A stretch of DNA of 64,000 nucleotides from Flavobacteriaceae bacterium. Lineage in GTDB: Bacteria > Bacteroidota > Bacteroidia > Flavobacteriales > Flavobacteriaceae. Shown here in pieces: positions 55,201-62,704 of the stretch (position 1 is the stretch's first letter; the number at the start of each line of letters is the position of its first letter). Where the stretch lies: positions 37,827 to 101,826 of the forward strand of contig PBWA01000013.1 of the NCBI GenBank assembly GCA_002728855.1, read 5' to 3'. The notes beneath the pieces were generated by a model. The model was given only the letters and a program-made list of their open reading frames with translations. It was not told the DNA's origin and did no database searches. Position numbers and translations under genes: made by a program.

Positions 55201-55518
55201 AAAATTTCTTTACCATCAGAAATTAATTATTCGCCAGTTTTTGATATTGTAAATTATCATCCAAGTGACAAAAATATTACAAGATTAATTTTTGGGGGTA
55301 ATCAGTATTTAGTAAAACCTCAATTTGGAAGATATGATAGTTCAAAAGGATGGATAATAGATGTTAAAAAAAATCAAGATCAATTAAGTTTTACAAATCT
55401 AAAGTCACTCAATATTGATGGGCAAATTCGTAAATTTGAACTAATTAATATTGGAAAAGAAAAAATATTAATTACTGGAATTAATAATGAAGCTATTAAA
55501 TTTTATGAGATTAAATAA
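52255..55518 (+). CDS. VCBS/FG-GAP repeat lipoprotein with ASPIC/UnbV domain (first of three)
   Basis: Predicted surface or periplasmic lipoprotein with a signal ending FLLFHSC. At least seven FG-GAP/VCBS-type calcium loops (for example GDINNDGLIDIY, FDYDKDGDLD, FDMDNDGLRD) fill the first 480 residues. An ASPIC/UnbV-type domain follows (about 505-580, with RGFQSSIPNRLHFGVG), then a second set of about five loops (DSDNDGDLDLYVGSGG). The architecture is that of CRTAC1-like beta-propeller proteins. The track begins at TTG 52246; GTG 52255 (MKSINTYITLVIIF) gives a standard lipoprotein signal and is preferred. It lies just past the susD terminator. Binding of glycan or protein ligands is plausible, but the function is unknown. 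Confidence 0.9.
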   Translation: MKSINTYITLVIIFLLFHSCNDAKLFSLQGDSSGVIFENKLEYTEDFNPYTYRNFYNGAGVALGDINNDGLIDIYLTGNIVDNKMFLNKGNFQFEDITKISGLACPNVWSTGATFADVNGDGLLDLYVCKSGAPGGENRHNELFINNGDLTFSEESKKYNLDIVGLSVHAAFFDYDKDGDLDCYVLNNSMRSIGGYDLIEDQREIADPEGEGNKLLENRNGKFVDVTQTAGIYSSKIGFGLGITLSDYNNDGWSDLFISNDFFEKDYLYINNKDGTFSEESENFFQSLSLGSMGADSSDLDNDLLTDLIVTEMLPKSLKRKKTKAIYESWDKYSLAKSKGYYHQFPRNVLQRNYGPSGFLEIGRYSGVSATDWSWASMIFDMDNDGLRDVFIANGIYKDLLDRDYLAYMANTERIRNMIKKEEEVIKKLIDIMPSKAMKNIVYKNNGEFNFTESSDTWGFDLPTFSNGMSYGDLDNDGDLDIVINNVNMPALVYKNNSNIDENKSISFELIGREKNRNAIGSKIIIKYSNNKQSMIENFPSRGFQSSIPNRLHFGVGDTKVIDTTIIYWPNNKVSYHLNLEANKTHKIKQEESDYEYFDMANYSNLNLKLDEVELFNFKHNENKFIDFNKERLLTQMYSNEGPALASGDINNDGATDFFIGGAKGESSVIFLSRGSEYEKIIDPFSKNSSAEDVVAEFFDSDNDGDLDLYVGSGGKAFSMYNKNLNDRLYINDGEGKFTLSTKSFEFESPIATGAVAIDDYNNDGLLDLFIGERFNPDLYGIPTSGHLLENKGENKFVKVEQKDLRGIGLIKSASWVNLNGDKFPDLIVAGEWMPIKVFINKNGVLKDYTNEFGLSNSSGMWNKINLTDIDKDGDIDILAGNLGTNNFFSSNMRLYVNDFDKNGFYEQILCEKIGSSYFPILDKDDLINQMPSLKKQLFYYKDYSDASIEKIFSKELLNESTVLEIKTLESAIYINNDGKFNKISLPSEINYSPVFDIVNYHPSDKNITRLIFGGNQYLVKPQFGRYDSSKGWIIDVKKNQDQLSFTNLKSLNIDGQIRKFELINIGKEKILITGINNEAIKFYEIK

Positions 55519-56089
55519 TATTGTTTTCTATCTTTTATTTCTTATCTGTTTTTCAGCTTGTGAGATAGAATCAGAATATAGTAAGCTTTTAAAAAAAGAG
55601 CTTAAATCTGGTAAGACATTTGATGACTTATTTCTAGGGTTAAAAATTGGACAGAGTAAAGATGATTTTTATGAAATATGTGCTGATTTAAATAAGAAAA
55701 AATTAATTACTTCTGGAGCCAGAAATCTTTACCCAGAATATATTTTGTATCCAAAAGATTCAGTTAAAAATGGAAAAAAAATCAGGATGTCATTCATGGG
55801 GATATTTGATGGTGATAGGATCATGAAAGGCATGGATATTAGATTTAATTACTATTCATGGATAGCTTGGAATCAGGAATATAATTCAGACAACTTGATC
55901 AGCGAAATAAAAGATACTTTACAATTATGGTATCCTGGAAATGATTTTATAGAAATTGATTTAAAATTAGACTCTAACAATAACTTTGCATTTGTGAAAG
56001 TTGATGGAAATAGGCAGATTACAATGTATAAAATAGATGGAAGAGATGTTGCTGTGATAATTGAAGATGTATCAGAAAAAATTAATTAA
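55505..56089 (+). CDS. Small lipoprotein of unknown function between VCBS genes
   Basis: I do not recognise this family. The product has a lipoprotein signal (IVFYLLFLICFSACE) and about 175 mature residues with DDLFLGLKIGQSKDDFYEIC near the N-terminus and a mixed alpha/beta pattern ending MYKIDGRDVAVIIEDVSEKIN. The track begins at ATG 55487; ATG 55505 (MRLNNIVFYLLFLICF) gives a cleaner signal and is preferred (194 aa). Either start overlaps the end of the first VCBS gene, and the second VCBS gene begins seven bases after its stop, so it belongs to the operon. Two cysteines are visible: the lipidated one and the one in EICADL. Confidence 0.78.
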   Translation: MRLNNIVFYLLFLICFSACEIESEYSKLLKKELKSGKTFDDLFLGLKIGQSKDDFYEICADLNKKKLITSGARNLYPEYILYPKDSVKNGKKIRMSFMGIFDGDRIMKGMDIRFNYYSWIAWNQEYNSDNLISEIKDTLQLWYPGNDFIEIDLKLDSNNNFAFVKVDGNRQITMYKIDGRDVAVIIEDVSEKIN

Positions 56090-56096
56090 AAGTTAA

Positions 56097-59000
56097 ATGC
56101 GAAGTCTTCATATATTTCTCTTTATTACTTTAGTTTTTTTATTCTCCTGTGAGAATTCAAATCCCTTGTTTGAATTAAAAAACAATCAAGAGATAGGCAT
56201 TACTTTTTCCAACAATTTAGAGTTTGATCAAAATTTTAATGTTTATCTCTACAGAAACTTTTATAATGGAGGAGGGGTTTCCCTAGGCGATGTTAACAAC
56301 GATGGCCTAATAGATCTATATCTTACATCGAATCAAAATCAAAATAAATTATTTCTTAATCTTGGAAATTTTAAATTTAAGGACATTACTGAATCTGCTG
56401 GTGTTGGAGGAGAAAAAGCATGGTCTACAGGAGTGACGATGGTGGATATAAATGCTGATGGTTTTTTAGATATTTATGTTTGTAATTCAGGAGACATAAA
56501 AGGGGATAATAAACAAAATGAATTATTTATAAATAATGGAGATTTATCTTTCACAGAATCAGCAGAGCAATATAATTTAGATGATAGAGGATACTCAACT
56601 CATGCAAGTTTTTTCGATTACGATAAAGATGGAGATCTTGATGCATACATGTTAAATAATTCTTATCAGTCAATAGCTTCATTTAAGCTGACAAGAAATG
56701 AAAGGCCTAATAGAGATCTACTTGGGGGAGATAAGTTAATGGAGAATAGGGATGGGAAATTTTTTGATGTAAGTAAAAAAGCTAACATTTACGGTAGCAT
56801 AATAGGTTTTGGTTTGGGGGTTACAGTTGGTGACGTAAATAATGATGGTTGGGAAGATATTTTTGTTTGTAACGATTTTTTTGAAAGGGATTATCTCTAC
56901 ATCAATCAAAAAGATGGAACTTTCAGCGAAGAGCTTACCTCCCAAATGAAATCCATTAGTGGCGCTTCAATGGGTGCTGATCTTGCTGACATTGATAATA
57001 ATGGAACCAATGATATATTTGTAACAGAGATGCTCCCCTCTGATTATAAAAGACTTAAAACAGTTACAACATTTGAAGATTGGAACAAGTATCAGTATGT
57101 TTTAAAAAACGGCTACCATCACCAGTTTACAAGAAATGTACTGCATCTTAATAATAATAACGATACATTTAGTGAAATTGGAAGATTCTCAGGAGTGGCA
57201 GCATCTGACTGGAGTTGGGGTGCCTTGTTCTTTGATATGGATAATGACGGACTTAAAGATCTATTCATTGCTAATGGAATATTTAGGGACTTAACAAATC
57301 AAGATTATCTTCAATACATCTCAAATAAAGAAGTAGTCAAATCAATTGTTGCAAATAATCAGGTTGATTACAAAAGGTTAATTGAAATCATTCCCTCAGA
57401 ACCAGTTCCCAACCACTCATATAAAAATCTTGGTAAAACTAAATTTGAAAATTATACTAATTCTGGCCTTAATCTTTCAAGTTTTTCTAATGGTGCTGCT
57501 TATGGAGACATTGACAATGATGGAGATCTAGATTTAGTGGTAAGCAATGTGAATATGCCTGTTTTTGTTTTTGAAAATAAACTAAACAAAGAAGAAAATA
57601 ATTTTATAAAGTTTGAACTAGAGGGCCTAGAGAAAAACAAAAATGCAATTGGAACAAAAATATATGTTAAAACAAGTGATGAAACATATATTCAAGAAGT
57701 ACAGCCAGTAAGAGGTTTTCAATCATCAGTCGATGTGAGACCCAATTTTGGAGTAGGACTTTCAAAAGAAGTTGACATAGAAGTTATTTGGCCATACGGA
57801 TCTAAAACCATTTTGAAAAAAGTTAAAGTTAATCAGACCATTAGGCTAAAAGAATCAGAGAGTAATTCTACTGAAAATATTCCTGGCGAGAAAAAAAATC
57901 AGCCCTTACTTTTTGAAAAAACACAAATGAGAAGTTCATATCTGCACAAGGAAAATAGTTTTGTTGATTTTGACAAGGAGCGTCTCATCTATCACATGTG
58001 TAGTACTGAAGGGCCAAAACTTACAAAAGGAGATATTAACGGTGATGGATTATCTGATTTTATTATATCTGCCTCAAAAGGTTATAATCCTCAAATCTTT
58101 CTAGCAAAGGATGATAATTTTATTAAAAAAGAGTTTGATATTTCTTTTTTTGAAAAATATAAAGATTCAGAAAATTCTGAAGTTCTTCTTTTTGATGTAG
58201 ACAACGATAGTGATTTAGATCTTTATCTTGCTAGTGGAGGAGTTGAAGTTGCAGGTTATTCTCAACAACTTTTTGATAGGCTTTTTATAAATGACGGAAA
58301 AGGTAATTTTTCAGATTCAAATCAAAAACTTCCTGACAGTAAAAATAATATTAGTACTGGAGCTGTTGCAAGTGCTGACATAAATGGAGATGGATACATG
58401 GACTTATTTGTTGGTGAGAGAATTAAAATTGGACAGTATGGATTACCAGGCTCTGGATTTATATTAATTAATGATGGTAAGGGGAAATTTACTAATGAAA
58501 CCAATTTAAGAGCTCAAGATTTGGTTAATATTGGAATGATTACTGATGCTTCTTTCATTGACATTGACAATGATAATGATAAGGACTTAATTATAGTTGG
58601 AGAGTATATGGGCGTGAGGCTTTTTGAAAACAAAAAAGGTGTTTTTAATCCTGTGTCAAGTTCCTTAAAAAATGAAAAAGGATGGTGGAATACTATACAT
58701 GCTGAAGACATAAACAATGACGGAATGATGGACCTAATTGTTGGAAATCATGGATTAAATTCAAGGTTTAAAGCAAGTAACGAAAATCCAATAAGACTTT
58801 TCTTTAATGATTTTGACAGAAATGGTTTTGGTGAAGGGATTATATCATTTAAAGCTGAAGATGGAAAATATTATCCATACGCACTAAGACATGATTTAAT
58901 TGATCAGATAAAAAGTTTAAAGAAAAAGTTTCCTGATTATGAATCATTTAAAGATGCGGATATCTCAAAAATTTTCACCGAAAAAGAAATGGAAGGAGTT

Positions 59001-59381
59001 TTAATTTTTGACGCTAATAATTTGGAAACCTCAATCTACCTTAACAAAGGAGATTTTGAATTTGAAAGAATTTCTTTGCCTCAAGAAGTTCAGTTTAGCC
59101 CTGTATACGCAATCAATACATCTGACTTTGATAATGATGGAGATAAAGATATTGTGATGGGTGGAAATTTATTCAATGTTAAACCTGAAGTTGGTATTTA
59201 TGATGCTTCTTATGGAATTTATCTTGAAAATATAAACGGAAAGAGTTTTGATTTTCATCCCAGTGGAAAAGGATTCTTCTTAAAGGGAGAGATTAGAGAT
59301 ATATTGATGATTAACGATAATAAAATGCTAGTCACAAGAAACAGGGACAGTCTTACCATTTATAATTTTAGCTCAAAATGA
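56097..59381 (+). CDS. VCBS/FG-GAP repeat lipoprotein with ASPIC/UnbV domain (second of three)
   Basis: A 1094-residue paralogue of the preceding VCBS protein, with the same order: lipoprotein signal (LFITLVFLFSCEN), seven calcium-loop repeats (GDVNNDGLIDLY, FDYDKDGDLDAY, FDMDNDGLKDLF), ASPIC/UnbV-type domain with RGFQSSVDVRPNFGVG near residue 545, then a second repeat set including SDFDNDGDKDIVMGGN near the end. It resembles the first copy more than the third (shared DFNPY/NFNVY-YRNFYNG opening). It starts at ATG 56097, and its TGA overlaps the next ATG (ATGA), indicating tight coupling. Confidence 0.9.
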   Translation: MRSLHIFLFITLVFLFSCENSNPLFELKNNQEIGITFSNNLEFDQNFNVYLYRNFYNGGGVSLGDVNNDGLIDLYLTSNQNQNKLFLNLGNFKFKDITESAGVGGEKAWSTGVTMVDINADGFLDIYVCNSGDIKGDNKQNELFINNGDLSFTESAEQYNLDDRGYSTHASFFDYDKDGDLDAYMLNNSYQSIASFKLTRNERPNRDLLGGDKLMENRDGKFFDVSKKANIYGSIIGFGLGVTVGDVNNDGWEDIFVCNDFFERDYLYINQKDGTFSEELTSQMKSISGASMGADLADIDNNGTNDIFVTEMLPSDYKRLKTVTTFEDWNKYQYVLKNGYHHQFTRNVLHLNNNNDTFSEIGRFSGVAASDWSWGALFFDMDNDGLKDLFIANGIFRDLTNQDYLQYISNKEVVKSIVANNQVDYKRLIEIIPSEPVPNHSYKNLGKTKFENYTNSGLNLSSFSNGAAYGDIDNDGDLDLVVSNVNMPVFVFENKLNKEENNFIKFELEGLEKNKNAIGTKIYVKTSDETYIQEVQPVRGFQSSVDVRPNFGVGLSKEVDIEVIWPYGSKTILKKVKVNQTIRLKESESNSTENIPGEKKNQPLLFEKTQMRSSYLHKENSFVDFDKERLIYHMCSTEGPKLTKGDINGDGLSDFIISASKGYNPQIFLAKDDNFIKKEFDISFFEKYKDSENSEVLLFDVDNDSDLDLYLASGGVEVAGYSQQLFDRLFINDGKGNFSDSNQKLPDSKNNISTGAVASADINGDGYMDLFVGERIKIGQYGLPGSGFILINDGKGKFTNETNLRAQDLVNIGMITDASFIDIDNDNDKDLIIVGEYMGVRLFENKKGVFNPVSSSLKNEKGWWNTIHAEDINNDGMMDLIVGNHGLNSRFKASNENPIRLFFNDFDRNGFGEGIISFKAEDGKYYPYALRHDLIDQIKSLKKKFPDYESFKDADISKIFTEKEMEGVLIFDANNLETSIYLNKGDFEFERISLPQEVQFSPVYAINTSDFDNDGDKDIVMGGNLFNVKPEVGIYDASYGIYLENINGKSFDFHPSGKGFFLKGEIRDILMINDNKMLVTRNRDSLTIYNFSSK

Positions 59382-62300
59382 TTAAGGATTCATTTATATT
59401 TTTTTCATTATTTATTTTCTTATTTTTTGGATGTTCTCCGGAGGATAAAGTATTTGAATCAACTATCCCATTTAAATCATTAAATTCAGATCAAACGGGA
59501 ATAGATTTTTCTAATTCCTTAGAATATAAAACTCAATTAAATATTATTGAATATCTCTATTATTACAATGGAGGAGGTGTAGCAGTAGGAGATATAAATA
59601 ATGATGGACTAGAAGACATATATTTTTCTGCAAATCTTTTACCTGATCGTTTATATTTAAACCAAGGCGGCTTAAAATTTGTTGATATTACAATTGAATC
59701 TGGAATTAAAATTGAGAATAGCTGGTCAAACGGAGTTAATTTTGAGGATGTAAATTTAGATGGATTTCTTGACATATATGTAACAAAGGTTAGTCCAATA
59801 AGCTCAAACAAATCTCATAATTTACTATACATAAATAATGGAGATTTAACCTTTACTGAAATGTCTTCTGAATTTGGTTTAGATTTTTCAGGATTTTCAA
59901 CCCAGGCTACATTCTTTGATTATGACCGTGATGGGGATTTAGATATGTATTTGCTTAATCATGCAATCCATACTGTTAGAAGTTATGGAACATCTGAAAA
60001 AAGAATTGAATCGGACGCTCTTTCAGGTGATAAATTCTATGAAAATAGACTTAATGAAATTGAAGGGAAATTTATTGATGTTACAAAAAAAGCTAATATT
60101 TATGATAGCCCGTTAGGGTATGGTCTTGCTATAACAACAACTGATATCAATGATGATGGATGGATGGATATATATATTGGAAATGACTTTCACGAGAACG
60201 ATTACATATATATAAACAATAAAGACAAAACATTTGCTGAATCCGTTAAAAAAACACTTTCCCATTCTACGCACTTTACAATGGGTGTAGATATTGCTGA
60301 TTTAAATTCCGATGGAAGACAAGATATTTTCACAACTGATATGATGCCATATGATCCAAAAATATTTTTGAAATCTGGAGGAGAAGACGAAGATCAAGTG
60401 AGCAGAATAAAAAAAGAATTTGGCTTTGAACCTCAATTTGCGAGAAATCACTTTCATCTAAACAGAGGCGATGGAACTTTTTCTGAAATAGCTCTTCTTA
60501 CCAAAACATATGCTACCGACTGGAGTTGGGGAGTTTTACTTCAAGATTTTGATTCAGATGGATTAAATGATATTTTTATTACCAATGGTATAGCAAAAAG
60601 ACCTAACGATTTAGATTATATTAATTATCTAAGTAATGTTGATTTTACTCAGTATAATAACTCCAGGCAAGATGAAATAAAGAAAAAGCTTATTGATGAA
60701 ATGCCAACTCTTAAAATTCCAAATATTTTATTTAAAAATCTAGGAGATCTTGAATTTGAAGATATAAACAAATCATTTGTTGGTAAACCTTCTTATAGTA
60801 ATGGAGCAGCTTATTCTGATCTGGATAATGATGGTGATTTAGATATCGTCCTTAATAATTTAAATTCAAACTCCACTATTCTTGAAAACCTATCCAATAA
60901 TAAAAATAATAGTTACATCTCATTAAATTTGAAGGGGGATAAGAACTATGCCGTTACAAGAGGTGCAAAAATCAATATTTTTTCAGGAGAAAAATATTGG
61001 ATTAGAGAAAATATTGTGACAAGAGGATTTCAATCATCCTCATCTCATAAAATTTATTTTGGGCTTGGTAATATATCGAAGATAGATTCAATTGTTGTTA
61101 GATGGTCAGATGGTGTTTTTCAAACTGAAAAAAATATTGATGTTAATCAAGAACTAGTCATTAATAAAAAAAGTGTAGCTAAAAACACAATAGTATTTGA
61201 TAAAAATCCTTCTGAATTTTCTCTAAATATTCTTCCATTTAAGCATAAAGAAAATGGTTTTTATGATTATGAAAGAGAGCGTTTAATCCCTGAAAGACTC
61301 TCTTATGAGGGACCGGCAGGAGTAGTAGCTGATTTTAATAATGATGGTATTGAAGATGTCTTCATTGGTGGTGCTCGATATCAAAGTGCCAAAATTTTTC
61401 TCGGTTCAAAGGGTTTAAATTTTACACCTTTAAAAATACCAGATTTTATAAGAGATAGTAAATATGAAGATGTTGATGCGGCAACTATTGATATTGATAA
61501 TGATGGTGACTTGGATATATATGTCGTAAGTGGTGGTAGCGACTTAAAAGAACTTGATGAAAATCTAATGGATAGATTGTATATAAATAACGGAAATGGA
61601 TCTTTTTCAAGGTTGCCAATTTCTCTTCCTTTAACCAATGGATCCTCTGTTTCAGTTTATGATTATAACAATGATGGATATCAAGATCTTTTTATTGGAA
61701 GTAGATCAATTCCAGGATCCTATGGCTTAAGTCCTTACAGCTTTATACTCAAAAACACTAAAAAAAATTCTTTTGAAATCATCATGAAAGAAAGATTCGG
61801 AATGATTACTGATAGTCAGTGGGCTGATATCGACGGCGACTTAAATGTTGATCTTGTAATGGTTGGAGACTGGATGCCCATAATGATTTTATTAAACAAG
61901 GGAAATGATAATTTTGTTGATGCAACGGATCAACTTGGCCTTTTGCAAACTAATGGATTATGGAATACTGTACTTGTTGATGATATAAATTCTGATGGTA
62001 AAATTGATATTTTAGCCGGAAATGCAGGGTCAAATTTTAAGTGGAAGCCAGATAAGGAAAAGCCGGTCAAAATATACCTAGATGATTACGATGAAAACCT
62101 TCAGCTAGACCCAATAATTTTTTATGATTTTTTTGGAGCATACGTACCCTTTGCTTCTAAGGATAAACTAGATAAACAATTGCCTTATTTAAAAAAGAAA
62201 TTTCCTAAATACATCAATTTTTCTAAAGTTAATAACATAAAGAGTCTAACGGGAAAATCTGAAGACAAAATCCTTGAAACCAATAGTATCTATGAATTAA

Positions 62301-62641
62301 GATCAATCCTATTTATTAATGATGGAGAAAAGTTTATTGGTAAGCCCCTCCCTAAAGAAGCCCAGTTTAGCTCTATAGAAGATTTCTTTTTTAATAAAGG
62401 TGATGATTCTGAATTATTTTATGTTGGAAATTTTCACCAATACGTTACAGAATTAGGAGCCTCCAGTGCAAATCCTGGTGGAGTTTTAAGTGACTGGGGG
62501 CATGAAATAGAAAATTTTAATACCTCAAAATTTCTTCCTCTTCCAATTTCTTTAAACGCTAGAAAAATTTTACCTGTTGGTGAAAATAATTTTTTTGTTC
62601 TTACAAATGACGATTATATCTATGTGATTTCTAGAGATTAA
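59378..62641 (+). CDS. VCBS/FG-GAP repeat lipoprotein with ASPIC/UnbV domain (third of three)
   Basis: A 1087-residue paralogue with a lipoprotein signal (LFIFLFFGCSPED), calcium-loop repeats (GDINNDGLEDIY, FDYDRDGDLDMY, SDLDNDGDLDIV), an ASPIC/UnbV-type domain with RGFQSSSSHKIYFGLG near residue 550, and a second repeat half (DIDNDGDLDIYVVSGG, YDYNNDGYQDLFIG). It is the most diverged copy: its opening reads IIEYLYYYNGGGVAVGD, and QFARNHFH replaces the HHQF-RNVL motif of the other two. It starts at ATG 59378 inside the stop of the second copy and is followed after 63 bases by the cytochrome/DUF1549 gene. Confidence 0.9.
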   Translation: MIKDSFIFFSLFIFLFFGCSPEDKVFESTIPFKSLNSDQTGIDFSNSLEYKTQLNIIEYLYYYNGGGVAVGDINNDGLEDIYFSANLLPDRLYLNQGGLKFVDITIESGIKIENSWSNGVNFEDVNLDGFLDIYVTKVSPISSNKSHNLLYINNGDLTFTEMSSEFGLDFSGFSTQATFFDYDRDGDLDMYLLNHAIHTVRSYGTSEKRIESDALSGDKFYENRLNEIEGKFIDVTKKANIYDSPLGYGLAITTTDINDDGWMDIYIGNDFHENDYIYINNKDKTFAESVKKTLSHSTHFTMGVDIADLNSDGRQDIFTTDMMPYDPKIFLKSGGEDEDQVSRIKKEFGFEPQFARNHFHLNRGDGTFSEIALLTKTYATDWSWGVLLQDFDSDGLNDIFITNGIAKRPNDLDYINYLSNVDFTQYNNSRQDEIKKKLIDEMPTLKIPNILFKNLGDLEFEDINKSFVGKPSYSNGAAYSDLDNDGDLDIVLNNLNSNSTILENLSNNKNNSYISLNLKGDKNYAVTRGAKINIFSGEKYWIRENIVTRGFQSSSSHKIYFGLGNISKIDSIVVRWSDGVFQTEKNIDVNQELVINKKSVAKNTIVFDKNPSEFSLNILPFKHKENGFYDYERERLIPERLSYEGPAGVVADFNNDGIEDVFIGGARYQSAKIFLGSKGLNFTPLKIPDFIRDSKYEDVDAATIDIDNDGDLDIYVVSGGSDLKELDENLMDRLYINNGNGSFSRLPISLPLTNGSSVSVYDYNNDGYQDLFIGSRSIPGSYGLSPYSFILKNTKKNSFEIIMKERFGMITDSQWADIDGDLNVDLVMVGDWMPIMILLNKGNDNFVDATDQLGLLQTNGLWNTVLVDDINSDGKIDILAGNAGSNFKWKPDKEKPVKIYLDDYDENLQLDPIIFYDFFGAYVPFASKDKLDKQLPYLKKKFPKYINFSKVNNIKSLTGKSEDKILETNSIYELRSILFINDGEKFIGKPLPKEAQFSSIEDFFFNKGDDSELFYVGNFHQYVTELGASSANPGGVLSDWGHEIENFNTSKFLPLPISLNARKILPVGENNFFVLTNDDYIYVISRD

Positions 62642-62704
62642 ATTTGAATGAGATTTTTTTAAAATTTAGTTTTTTTTTAAATTTATTAGTTGGTTGCATA
62701 TTTT

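Noticed and set aside
62642-62704. T-rich gap after the third VCBS gene as a terminator
   Set aside because: There are T-runs but I found no convincing GC-containing inverted repeat before them.
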